From Clostridia bacterium (lineage in GTDB: Bacteria > Bacillota > Clostridia > Oscillospirales > Butyricicoccaceae), in the NCBI GenBank assembly GCA_017552495.1, contig JAFZPW010000086.1:1-12205 (forward strand): a DNA stretch of 12,205 bases. The letters run 5' to 3'. The notes beneath the pieces are model-generated. The model was given only the letters and a program-made list of their open reading frames with translations. It was not told the DNA's origin and did not search any database. This document shows positions 1-6,184 of this stretch, piece by piece. Positions within the stretch are counted from its first letter, which is position 1; each line of letters begins with the position of its first letter. A program made the position numbers and the translations under genes.

Positions 1-1410
1 GATTCCATCGAAGAATATCTGGGCGTAGGCGGCTATACCGCCGTGGAAAAGGCGCTGTTTGATATGGAGCCCGCCGACATCGTGAAGGAGATCGTGGATT
101 CCAACCTGCGCGGCCGCGGCGGCGGCGGATTTTCCGCCGGCACCAAGTGGAGTCAGGTGGCCCGCCAGAAGGCGACGCCAAAGTACATCGTGTGCAACGG
201 CGACGAGGGCGACCCCGGCGCGTTTATGGATCGCTCGGTGATGGAGGACGATCCGCACCGGATGCTGGAGGGTATGATGATCGCCGGCATCGCCTGCGGC
301 GCCAACGACGGCTATATTTACGTCCGCGCCGAATATCCCATGGCGGTCAAGAAACTGCGCCGCGCCATCGAGCAGGCCGAAAAGCTGGGCCTTTTGGGCG
401 ATGATATCCTGGGCAGCGGCTTCAGCTTCCATATGCACATCAACCGCGGCGCGGGCGCTTTCGTCTGCGGCGAGGGCAGCGCGCTGACCGCCTCCATCGA
501 GGGCAAGCGGGGAATGCCCCGCGTCAAGCCGCCCCGCACCGTGGAGCACGGCCTGTTTGACAAGCCCACCGTTCTGAACAACGTGGAGACCTTTGCCAAC
601 GTGTCCAGCATTATCCTCAACGGCGCGGACTGGTACAGGGGCATCGGCCCCGAGAAGAGCCCGGGCACCAAGGCTTTTGCGCTGACGGGCAACGTGGTGA
701 ACACCGGCCTCATCGAGGTTCCCATGGGAACCACGCTGCGGGAGGTCATCTTTGATATCGGCGGCGGTATCCGCGGCGGCAAGAAGTTCAAGGCCGTGCA
801 GCTCGGCGGCCCCTCCGGCGGCTGCCTTACCGAAGAGCATCTGGATCTGCCCCTGGACTTTGACTCGCTGAAAAAGGCGGGCGCCATCATCGGCTCCGGC
901 GGATTGGTGGTTATGGACGAGGACACCTGCATGGTGGAGGTCGCCCGCTTCTTTATGCATTTTACCCAGAACGAATCCTGCGGAAAGTGCGTCCCCTGCC
1001 GCGAGGGCACCAAGCGGATGCTGGAGATTCTGGAGCGTATTGTGGCCGGCGAGGGCCGCGAGGGCGACATCGAGCTGCTGGAAGAGCTGGCCGACACCAT
1101 CACCAACACCGCGCTGTGCGGCCTGGGCAAGACGGCCGCCGGCCCCGTCATCAGCACGCTGAAATATTTCCGTGACGAATATGAGGCCCACATTTTTGAA
1201 AAGCGCTGCCCTGCCGGAGCCTGCCAGAAGCTCAAGCGTTACAGCATCGACCCTGAAAAGTGCAAGGGCTGCTCCAAGTGCGCGCGCAACTGCCCGGTGG
1301 AGGCCATCACGGGCAAGCTGAAGAGTCCCTATACCATCGACGCGAGCAAGTGCATCCGCTGCGGCGCTTGCGTGGAAAACTGCGCCTTCGGCGCGGTAAA
1401 GGAGGCGTAA
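1..1410 (+). CDS. hydB: NuoF-like NAD(H)-binding subunit of bifurcating [FeFe] hydrogenase (5' truncated)
   Basis: The reading frame is open from base 1, so the start and N-terminal region lie outside the window; 469 residues are visible. This flavoprotein exchanges electrons with NAD(H) through FMN and passes them along Fe-S clusters to the catalytic subunit. In visible-residue numbering: glycine-rich FMN/NADH loop GRGGGGF at 38-44, CNGDEGDPGAF at 65-75, a CGEGSALTASIEG block near 156-168, the N3-type [4Fe-4S] site (Cys327, 330, 333 in ESCGKCVPC plus Cys373 in ALCG), and a C-terminal two-cluster ferredoxin domain (Cys421/424/427/431 and 451/454/457/461). That ferredoxin tail separates HydB/HndC from respiratory NuoF, which lacks it. 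The hydA start is 4 bases after the stop, and the hydA ribosome binding site lies in the last codons here, so the two are one operon. The usual N-terminal thioredoxin-like [2Fe-2S] domain would be upstream and cannot be checked. Family assignment is secure; the bifurcating role is inferred from the hydA partner. Confidence 0.93.
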   Translation, partial: DSIEEYLGVGGYTAVEKALFDMEPADIVKEIVDSNLRGRGGGGFSAGTKWSQVARQKATPKYIVCNGDEGDPGAFMDRSVMEDDPHRMLEGMMIAGIACGANDGYIYVRAEYPMAVKKLRRAIEQAEKLGLLGDDILGSGFSFHMHINRGAGAFVCGEGSALTASIEGKRGMPRVKPPRTVEHGLFDKPTVLNNVETFANVSSIILNGADWYRGIGPEKSPGTKAFALTGNVVNTGLIEVPMGTTLREVIFDIGGGIRGGKKFKAVQLGGPSGGCLTEEHLDLPLDFDSLKKAGAIIGSGGLVVMDEDTCMVEVARFFMHFTQNESCGKCVPCREGTKRMLEILERIVAGEGREGDIELLEELADTITNTALCGLGKTAAGPVISTLKYFRDEYEAHIFEKRCPAGACQKLKRYSIDPEKCKGCSKCARNCPVEAITGKLKSPYTIDASKCIRCGACVENCAFGAVKEA

Positions 1411-1414
1411 GAAT

Positions 1415-3121
1415 ATGCTGAAAGAATATATGCTGATCGACAAGATCCCCGTCCTCATCGAGGGAGAGAAAAACATTCTCGCCCTGATCCAAAAGGCCGG
1501 CATCGATATGCCCACCTTCTGCTATTATTCCGAGCTTTCGGTTTACGGCGCCTGCCGTATGTGCATGGTGGAGGATGAAAGGGGCAATATGCACGCCGCC
1601 TGCTCCACTCCGCCCAAAGCGGGCATGAGCGTGGTCACCAACTCCGCCCGTCTGCGCAAATACCGCAAGAACATTCTGGAGCTGCTGCTGGCCAACCACT
1701 GCCGTGACTGCACCACCTGCGAAAAGAGCGAAAACTGCCGTCTGAAGGAACTGGCCCGCCGCTTCTATATTGAGGACGTGCGCTTCCCCAACGGCAAGAC
1801 CGAGCCGGAACGGGACGATTCCTCCGTCTGTATTTCCATCGACCATTCCAAGTGCATCCTTTGCGGCGACTGTGTGCGGATGTGCAACGAGGTGCAGAAT
1901 GTGGGCGCCATCGGGTTTGTGGGTCGCGGCTCCAAGATGGAGGTGGGAACGTCCTTTAACGTTCCCATCGCAAACACCCAGTGCGTGGGCTGCGGACAGT
2001 GCTCCGCCGTGTGCCCCACCGGCGCCATTGTGGTTCAGAAGAATGTGGGCCGCACCTGGGAGGCGATTTACGATCCCAACACCGTGGTGGTGGCGCAGAT
2101 CGCTCCCGCCGTTCGCGCCGGCGTGGCCAAGGAACTGGGCGAGGAGAACGGCGTCATCGCAGCCGGCAAGATCTTTGCCGCTATGCGCCGCATGGGCTTC
2201 AACTACGTTTACGATACCACCACCGGCGCCGACCTGACGGTTACCGAGGAGGCCGAGGAGTTTGTGGAGCGCCTGCACGAGGGCGGCCCCTTCCCCATGT
2301 TCACCTCCTGCTGCCCCGCCTGGATCCGCTATGCGGAGAACCGGCACCCCGAGCTGCTGCCCAATATCTCCACCTGCCGCAGCCCCATGCAGATGTTCGG
2401 CTCGGTCATCAAGGAGTATTTCGGGCACAATGAGAAGACCGCCGGAAAGCGCATCTTCAGCGTGGCTGTTATGCCCTGCACCGCCAAGAAATACGAGGCG
2501 ATCCGGCCCGAATTCCGCCGTCCCGACGGCACCGACACCATCGACGCCATCATCACCACCCAGGAGTTGGTTCAGATGATCCACGAGGCGGGCATCGACT
2601 TCAAGGGCATTGCGCCCGAGAGCTCTTCCATGCCCTTCGGCGGCACCTCCGGCGCAGGCGTCATCTTCGGCGTCACCGGTGGCGTTACCGAGGCGGTCCT
2701 GCGCAACGTGGAGCCCGATAAGACGTACAGCGCGCTGCAGCAGATCGCCATGTCCGGCGTCCGCGGACTGGAGGGCGTCAAGGAGACCACCTATCCGGTG
2801 GGCGACACGGAACTGAAGATCGCCATGGTCAGCGGCCTGGGCAACGCTGAGAAACTGATCCAGAAGATTCAGGCCGGCGAGGCGTTCTATCATCTGATCG
2901 AAGTGATGGCCTGCCCCAGAGGCTGCATCGCCGGCGCGGGCCAGCCCTTCGCGCACAGCGCGGAAAAGGAGCAGCGCGCCAAGAATCTGTATACCACCGA
3001 TAACATGACCCAGATCAAGCGGTCGGAGGCCAACCCTGCCATCGACGAGATCTACGCCAAATATATCGGCCGCAAGGCGCACAGCCTGCTGCATGTGCAT
3101 TACAAGCCCAAGAAGAACTGA
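1415..3121 (+). CDS. hydA: [FeFe] hydrogenase catalytic subunit (HydA/HndD type)
   Basis: Reversible H2-forming enzyme of 568 residues, the catalytic partner of the NuoF-like subunit just upstream; probably cytoplasmic, since no export signal is visible. Domains in order: N-terminal [2Fe-2S] ferredoxin fold (Cys36, 47, 50, 63); His-ligated [4Fe-4S] (His95, Cys99, 102, 108); two-[4Fe-4S] domain (Cys147/150/153/157 and 190/193/196/200); then the H-cluster domain. H-cluster motifs: TSCCPAW with Cys299 and Cys300, MPCTAKKYE with Cys355, and EVMACPRGCIAGAGQP with Cys500 and Cys504. Glu279, Glu282, Cys299 and Ser319 fall where the proton path of Clostridium CpI hydrogenase lies, so the enzyme looks competent. 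The third motif reads GAGQP where GGGQP is common. The ATG is chosen because AAAGGAGG at 1398-1405 precedes it by 9 bases. The HydB neighbour and full set of accessory clusters point to the trimeric, NADH- and ferredoxin-using (group A3) class. The HydEFG maturases are not in the window. Confidence 0.96.
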   Translation: MLKEYMLIDKIPVLIEGEKNILALIQKAGIDMPTFCYYSELSVYGACRMCMVEDERGNMHAACSTPPKAGMSVVTNSARLRKYRKNILELLLANHCRDCTTCEKSENCRLKELARRFYIEDVRFPNGKTEPERDDSSVCISIDHSKCILCGDCVRMCNEVQNVGAIGFVGRGSKMEVGTSFNVPIANTQCVGCGQCSAVCPTGAIVVQKNVGRTWEAIYDPNTVVVAQIAPAVRAGVAKELGEENGVIAAGKIFAAMRRMGFNYVYDTTTGADLTVTEEAEEFVERLHEGGPFPMFTSCCPAWIRYAENRHPELLPNISTCRSPMQMFGSVIKEYFGHNEKTAGKRIFSVAVMPCTAKKYEAIRPEFRRPDGTDTIDAIITTQELVQMIHEAGIDFKGIAPESSSMPFGGTSGAGVIFGVTGGVTEAVLRNVEPDKTYSALQQIAMSGVRGLEGVKETTYPVGDTELKIAMVSGLGNAEKLIQKIQAGEAFYHLIEVMACPRGCIAGAGQPFAHSAEKEQRAKNLYTTDNMTQIKRSEANPAIDEIYAKYIGRKAHSLLHVHYKPKKN

Positions 3122-3130
3122 TTCAAAGAG

Positions 3131-3157
3131 AAAGCCCCGCCGTAAGGCGGGGCTTTT
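3131..3157 (+). terminator. Rho-independent terminator of the hydrogenase operon
   Basis: Ten bases after the hydA stop. An 11-bp perfect stem (3131-3141 with 3146-3156) closes a GTAA loop and ends in TTTT. The A-rich left arm also gives a short U-run on the other strand, but position and orientation fit hydA. Confidence 0.9.
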
Positions 3158-3169
3158 CGGCAGCCTCTA

Positions 3170-3202
3170 AAAATGCCGGCCGCGTTCAGCGGCCGGCATT
3201 TT
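3170..3202. terminator. Bidirectional terminator between the hydrogenase and rex operons
   Basis: A 14-bp perfect stem (3170-3183 with 3189-3202) around a 5-base loop. The core is TGCCGGCCGC and its complement, flanked by A-run and T-run, so it can end transcription from either side. It lies about 30 bases beyond the stop of the minus-strand membrane-protein gene, which otherwise has no terminator. It backs up the hydA terminator just upstream. Confidence 0.85.
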
Positions 3203-3232
3203 GGCATGACAGAGAAGAAAGACGGCAGGAAA

Positions 3233-3631
3233 TCATTTGATTTTCACGATCTTGCCCGCTTCGTTGCGCTGATATTTGGCGGCGAAATCGGGGTTTTCGG
3301 ACTGGAGCTGATCGAAAGCCTCGGGATGTTTCTGGCAATAGTTGTAGGCAAAGCGGGCCTTGGTGTGGATGTTCACATCCGATTCTTTTTCGGCCATGGC
3401 GGGCACGATCTTTCTGTAAACGTAAAAATACAGGAACGCGGCCAGCGCCAAAACCAGCAGGCCGATAATCCCCCGGATAAGACCGGTCGTTTTTTCCACG
3501 TTTCCGAAGAAGAAGAACAAGGCCAGACAGATGCCGCCGATCAAGCCACAGTAGCTGAAGAGCACGGACAGTACAGAGAACAGGGATGCTTTGGGCGCGT
3601 AAGGATAGGTTTTGTAAGAAATCAAAATCAC
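3233..3631 (-). CDS. Small two-TM membrane protein of unknown function
   Basis: A 132-residue protein I do not recognise. Two hydrophobic segments, about residues 17-42 and 51-72, are joined by a short polar loop (GNVEKTTG). They are followed by a hydrophilic tail of about 60 residues rich in charged and aromatic residues (around YNYCQKHPEAFDQL). There is no signal peptidase site, and no catalytic or metal motif is evident. The start is GTG: AGAAGG lies 9 bases before it on the minus strand and no in-frame ATG exists before residue 79. The gene follows rex by 53 bases on the same strand, so the two may share a transcript, although a GC-rich hairpin sits between them. It ends before a bidirectional terminator. 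The real Shine-Dalgarno site, plausible membrane topology and tight fit between neighbours support a genuine gene. A role linked to redox state is only a guess from position. Confidence 0.8.
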   Translation of the reverse strand: MILISYKTYPYAPKASLFSVLSVLFSYCGLIGGICLALFFFFGNVEKTTGLIRGIIGLLVLALAAFLYFYVYRKIVPAMAEKESDVNIHTKARFAYNYCQKHPEAFDQLQSENPDFAAKYQRNEAGKIVKIK

Positions 3632-3663
3632 GATGGGTTGCCTTCTTTCTGTAATATTTTTCA

Positions 3664-3678
3664 GCGGCCGCAGGCCGC
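3664..3678 (-). other. GC-rich hairpin between rex and the membrane-protein gene
   Basis: A 6-bp perfect stem (GCGGCC with GGCCGC) and 3-base loop, 6 bases after the rex stop. On the minus strand it is followed by TGAAAAATATT, not a U-run, so it is a poor intrinsic terminator. It may stabilise the rex 3' end or cause partial attenuation before the downstream gene. Confidence 0.45.
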
Positions 3679-3684
3679 AGTCGC

Positions 3685-4302
3685 TCAGAGCTTATAGGAG
3701 AGCACCATCAGGCTCTCGGAAAAGTGGATGTTCTCTACGGGGATCTGAGGCATATCCAGATGCAGATCGTTGTTGGTAAAGTTCCAGATGCCCCGGATGC
3801 CGCAGGCGATCAACCGATGGGCGGCGGCCTTGGCATGGAGCTTGGGCAGGGTGAGGATGGCGATGTCGGGATGCTGCTGCGCCATGATCTCTTCCAGGTC
3901 GCGGCAGGAGTACACCGGGACGCCGGCGATCTCCGTCCCGATCAAAGCGGGATTGGAGTCAAAGGCGGCCACCAGCCGCACGCCGTATTTGGTGAAGTTG
4001 AAATTGCTGATGAGCGCTTTGCCCAGATTGCCCGCGCCGATGATGATGGCGGCGCGATCCTGGTCGATGTGCATGATGGAAGCGATGGCGGCGCGGAGCT
4101 CGGAAACATTGTAGCCGTAGCCCTGCTGCCCAAAGCCGCCGAAGCAGTTGAAATCCTGCCGCACCTGGGAGGCGGTAAGACCCATCCGGTCGGCCAGCGT
4201 ACCGGAAGAAATGCGGACAATGCCCGCGTCCTGCAGCTCGCAAAGATGGCGGTAATACCGGGGCATCCGATGAATGACGGCGGAAGAAATGCGCTTTTCC
4301 AT
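3685..4302 (-). CDS. rex: Redox-sensing transcriptional repressor Rex
   Basis: A 205-residue repressor that senses the NADH/NAD+ ratio; NADH binding releases it from DNA and so de-represses fermentation and hydrogen-metabolism genes. The N-terminal winged helix-turn-helix spans about residues 1-78 and contains the family block VRQDFNCFGGFGQQGYGYNV (48-67 region). The C-terminal Rossmann domain has the GAGNLG dinucleotide loop at 89-94 and an acidic residue after the second strand (Asp115 in AAFDSNP), as expected for NAD(H) rather than NADP(H). The C-terminal GIWNFTNNDL stretch near 171-180 and the final helix are family-typical. Length is normal. The ATG has AGGAGG 7 bases upstream. The gene sits beside, and converges with, the hydrogenase operon; hydrogenase genes are known Rex targets in clostridia, so regulation of hydBA is likely, but the hyd promoter is outside the window. 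A Rex-like half-site (TTGTTAA, 4324-4330) lies in the rex leader without a good second half. Confidence 0.95.
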   Translation of the reverse strand: MEKRISSAVIHRMPRYYRHLCELQDAGIVRISSGTLADRMGLTASQVRQDFNCFGGFGQQGYGYNVSELRAAIASIMHIDQDRAAIIIGAGNLGKALISNFNFTKYGVRLVAAFDSNPALIGTEIAGVPVYSCRDLEEIMAQQHPDIAILTLPKLHAKAAAHRLIACGIRGIWNFTNNDLHLDMPQIPVENIHFSESLMVLSYKL

Positions 4303-4370
4303 AAGTGTCCTCCTGCATAGAGATTGTTAAAAAAAACGGCGACTTCTTTCAAAAAACTCTTATATCGTTT

Positions 4371-4399
4371 AGTTTATCGGATAATTTGCAAAAAATCAA
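4371..4399 (-). promoter_or_regulatory. Candidate rex promoter
   Basis: On the minus strand, a -35-like TTGATT (complement of 4394-4399) and a -10-like TAAACT (complement of 4371-4376) are separated by 17 bases in a strongly A/T-rich stretch, about 70 bases before the rex ATG. Each box departs from consensus at two positions. Other A/T hexamers nearby, such as ATATAAG, could serve instead, so the exact site is uncertain. Confidence 0.4.
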
Positions 4400-4450
4400 T
4401 GCATTTTCGCCGGAAATTTTCGATTTTTGCATATTTGTAAGAAACTGTCC

Positions 4451-4484
4451 GGCGGAACGTTTTCCGCCCGGCGGAAATGTTCCG
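4451..4484. repeat. Two adjacent GGAA/TTCC palindromes upstream of rex
   Basis: GGCGGAA-CGTT-TTCCGCC (4451-4468) is followed at once by CGGAA-ATG-TTCCG (4472-4484). The CCGGCGGAA word itself is a direct repeat at 4449 and 4468, 19 bases apart, close to two helical turns. A further single GGAA half-site is at 4412. The pair lies about 150-180 bases before the rex ATG, between the candidate rex promoter and the DnaA boxes. This could be a tandem operator for a dimeric regulator or a transcript hairpin; I cannot name a protein that binds it. Confidence 0.5.
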
Positions 4485-4532
4485 TGTTTTCATACAGGTT
4501 TACTCAGCGGAAAACAAACCCTTTACGAACAG

Positions 4533-4562
4533 TTATCCACATAATCCACAGGTTTTTCCACA
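4533..4562 (+). promoter_or_regulatory. Cluster of three DnaA boxes (non-oriC candidate)
   Basis: Three same-direction 9-mers: TTATCCACA at 4533-4541 (perfect consensus), TAATCCACA at 4542-4550 (one mismatch, directly abutting) and TTTTCCACA at 4554-4562 (fits the relaxed TTWTNCACA consensus). The run lies in the non-coding gap between the tsaD terminator and the rex promoter region, next to a long A/T-rich stretch (about 4326-4447). Neither dnaA nor dnaN is nearby, so this is probably not the replication origin. A DnaA titration site, or a site where DnaA controls rex or the tsaD end, is more likely. Spacing and orientation argue against chance; function is inferred. Confidence 0.75.
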
Positions 4563-4612
4563 GAAAGACAAAAAAGAGGTAAGGAACCACGGGCTTTGCT
4601 GAAAGGAGAAGG

Positions 4613-4640
4613 AAAAAGCGGGCGGCAAAATGCCGCCCGC
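4613..4640 (-). terminator. Rho-independent terminator of polA-rimI-tsaD
   Basis: A 10-bp perfect stem (4618-4627 with 4631-4640) around a 3-base loop. Read on the minus strand it is followed by TTTTTCC (from A's at 4613-4617). It lies 46 bases beyond the tsaD stop, with no gene between. Confidence 0.9.
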
Positions 4641-4686
4641 AGGTGGGAAATCGGCCCTATACACGCCGAATATTTCCAAAAGTCCG

Positions 4687-5724
4687 CTACGCTTCGTTAT
4701 CAAAAAAGCAGAGCTGCTCCGACGCGGGCATGGTGGCAAAGCAATTTTGATCGGGCCGTCCCACGTGACCCGCCAAAAGCTCGTAATAGGCCTGACAGGC
4801 GATCATGCTGCCGTTGTCGCCGCACAGCTTCAGCGGCGGGAGATAGAGCTCCAGCCCCGCTTTTTCACATTCCCGCTGGAGAGCCGCCCGCAGGGTGCTG
4901 TTGGCGGCCACGCCGCCGGCGGCGGCCACCCGCTTTCGGCCGCGCAGTCTCGCGGCCTCGATCACACGGGGCGCGACGGTGTCGGCCACGGCGTGGGAAA
5001 CGGCGGCAGCCAGATCGGCCGCCACGATCTCCTGCTTCTTTTGTCCGGCGTTGTGGATCAGGTTGACGGCGGCGGTTTTGAGCCCGCTGAAGGAAAAATC
5101 CAGCGAATCCCGGATGCCCGCCCGGGGCAGGGGGTAGCGGGCGGGGTCGCCCGTTTGCGACAGACGATCCAGCGAGGCGCCGCCAGGATAGGGGAGACCC
5201 ATCATGCGGGCGATCTTGTCAAAGGCCTCGCCTGCGGCGTCGTCCCGGGTGGTGGCCAAAACCTCCATCCGGGTATAGTCGGACACGTCCAGGATCACGG
5301 TATGCCCGCCGGAGGCCACCAGCGCCGTCATGGGCGGTTCGAGAGAGGGGAAGGCCACATAGTTGGCCGCCACATGCCCGCGGATGTGGTGAACGGGGAC
5401 AAAGGGGATGTCCAGCGCCAGCGCCGCAGCCTTGGCAAAATTGGCGCCCACCAGCAGCGCGCCGATGAGCCCCGGGGCGCAGGTGGCGGCTGCCGCGTCG
5501 AGCTGCGACAGGGCGACGCCCGCCTGACGGCAGGCCTGCTCGGCCACCAGGCTGACCTTTTCAATGTGCTTGCGGGAGGCGATTTCTGGCACCACGCCGC
5601 CGTAAAGGGCGTGCATGTCCGCTTGGGAATAGACGATATCGGCCAGGATCTCCCGCCCGTCTTTGGAAATGGCGCAGGCCGTTTCGTCGCAGGAACTTTC
5701 AATGGCAAGAATCAACTTCGACAT
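4687..5724 (-). CDS. tsaD: tRNA N6-threonylcarbamoyladenosine transferase TsaD
   Basis: A 345-residue ASKHA-fold enzyme (formerly Gcp/YgjD). It transfers the threonylcarbamoyl group from TC-AMP to A37 of ANN-decoding tRNAs, acting with TsaB and TsaE, which are not in this window. Visible motifs: N-terminal ESSCDETACAI (9-19); the metal-binding HIRGH (His113 and His117) in HHIRGHVAANY; VASGGHT near 136-142; DDAAGEAFDK at 161-170; YPGG at 179-182; and CGDNGSMIA at 301-309, where Asp303 is the third metal ligand. Length is normal and no key residue is missing. The ATG lies 26 bases inside the end of rimI in another frame. Its own ribosome binding site is weak, so translation is probably coupled to rimI. 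It is the last gene of the polA-rimI-tsaD operon and is followed by a clear terminator. Confidence 0.97.
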   Translation of the reverse strand: MSKLILAIESSCDETACAISKDGREILADIVYSQADMHALYGGVVPEIASRKHIEKVSLVAEQACRQAGVALSQLDAAAATCAPGLIGALLVGANFAKAAALALDIPFVPVHHIRGHVAANYVAFPSLEPPMTALVASGGHTVILDVSDYTRMEVLATTRDDAAGEAFDKIARMMGLPYPGGASLDRLSQTGDPARYPLPRAGIRDSLDFSFSGLKTAAVNLIHNAGQKKQEIVAADLAAAVSHAVADTVAPRVIEAARLRGRKRVAAAGGVAANSTLRAALQRECEKAGLELYLPPLKLCGDNGSMIACQAYYELLAGHVGRPDQNCFATMPASEQLCFFDNEA

Positions 5725-6184
5725 GGTCGGTTATCCGCGCCATAATGAGCGCGTCCTCCTCCGGATCAGAATAATACCGCTTGCGGCGGCCGAGACAGGT
5801 AAAGCCGTAGGCTTCGTAAAGCTGGCGGGCGGGCAGGTTGCTTTCCCGCACCTCCAAAAAGATCTGCCGCGCATCCCCGGCCGCGGCGTCGGCCAGAAGC
5901 AGCTCCATCAGCCGGGAGGCGATGTGCCGCCGCCGGGCCTGAGGCCGGACGGCCACGTTGACGATTTCCCATTGATCGGGCAGTTTGCGCGTTCCCAGAT
6001 AGCCCAGAAGCAGGCCGTTTTCCTCGCAGAGATAATAATCTGCCAGCGGATTGTCCACTTCGTCGGCAAGGCTCTGCTCGCTCCACGGGTCGGAAAAGCA
6101 GGCGCGTTCGATCTCGGCCATCTGGGGCAAATGGCGGCGCTCCAGTGGGCCAAAGGTCAGGGAAACTTCATTTTTTCGCGTCAT
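5699..6184 (-). CDS. rimI: Ribosomal protein S18 alanine N-acetyltransferase (RimI-type GNAT)
   Basis: A 161-residue GNAT-fold enzyme that acetylates the N-terminal alanine of ribosomal protein S18 using acetyl-CoA. Family features: ACFSDPWS (28-35) in the substrate region, IVNVAVRPQARRRHIA (74-89) as the acetyl-CoA strand and loop, and LEVRESNLPARQLYEAYGF (110-128). Glu111 and Tyr123 match the catalytic pair of E. coli RimI in spacing. The acetyl-CoA loop has His87 where glycine is usual (RRRHIA rather than RRxGIG), a mild variant. The ATG at 6184 has a GGGGGG tract 9 bases upstream. It overlaps the 3' end of polA by 17 bases and the start of tsaD by 26. Pairing of rimI with tsaD is widespread in Firmicutes and supports this specificity over a generic GNAT. 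Confidence 0.93.
   Translation of the reverse strand: MTRKNEVSLTFGPLERRHLPQMAEIERACFSDPWSEQSLADEVDNPLADYYLCEENGLLLGYLGTRKLPDQWEIVNVAVRPQARRRHIASRLMELLLADAAAGDARQIFLEVRESNLPARQLYEAYGFTCLGRRKRYYSDPEEDALIMARITDHVEVDSCH

Noticed and set aside
1..1410. Respiratory complex I subunit NuoF
   Set aside because: The C-terminal two-cluster ferredoxin domain and the adjacent hydA fit a hydrogenase subunit, not complex I.
1307..3100. Long open frame antisense to hydA (597 codons)
   Set aside because: It lies wholly opposite strongly supported hydB/hydA coding sequence, has a low-complexity Gly/Ala/His-rich translation typical of GC-rich antisense frames, and shows no recognisable domain.
4305..4544. 79-codon plus-strand frame opposite the rex promoter region
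   Set aside because: It has no ribosome binding site, covers the palindromes and part of the DnaA cluster, and its translation has no recognisable feature.
4326..4562. Replication origin (oriC) at the DnaA boxes
   Set aside because: There are only three boxes, and no dnaA, dnaN, rpmH or other origin genes in the window; a titration or regulatory site is the more modest reading.
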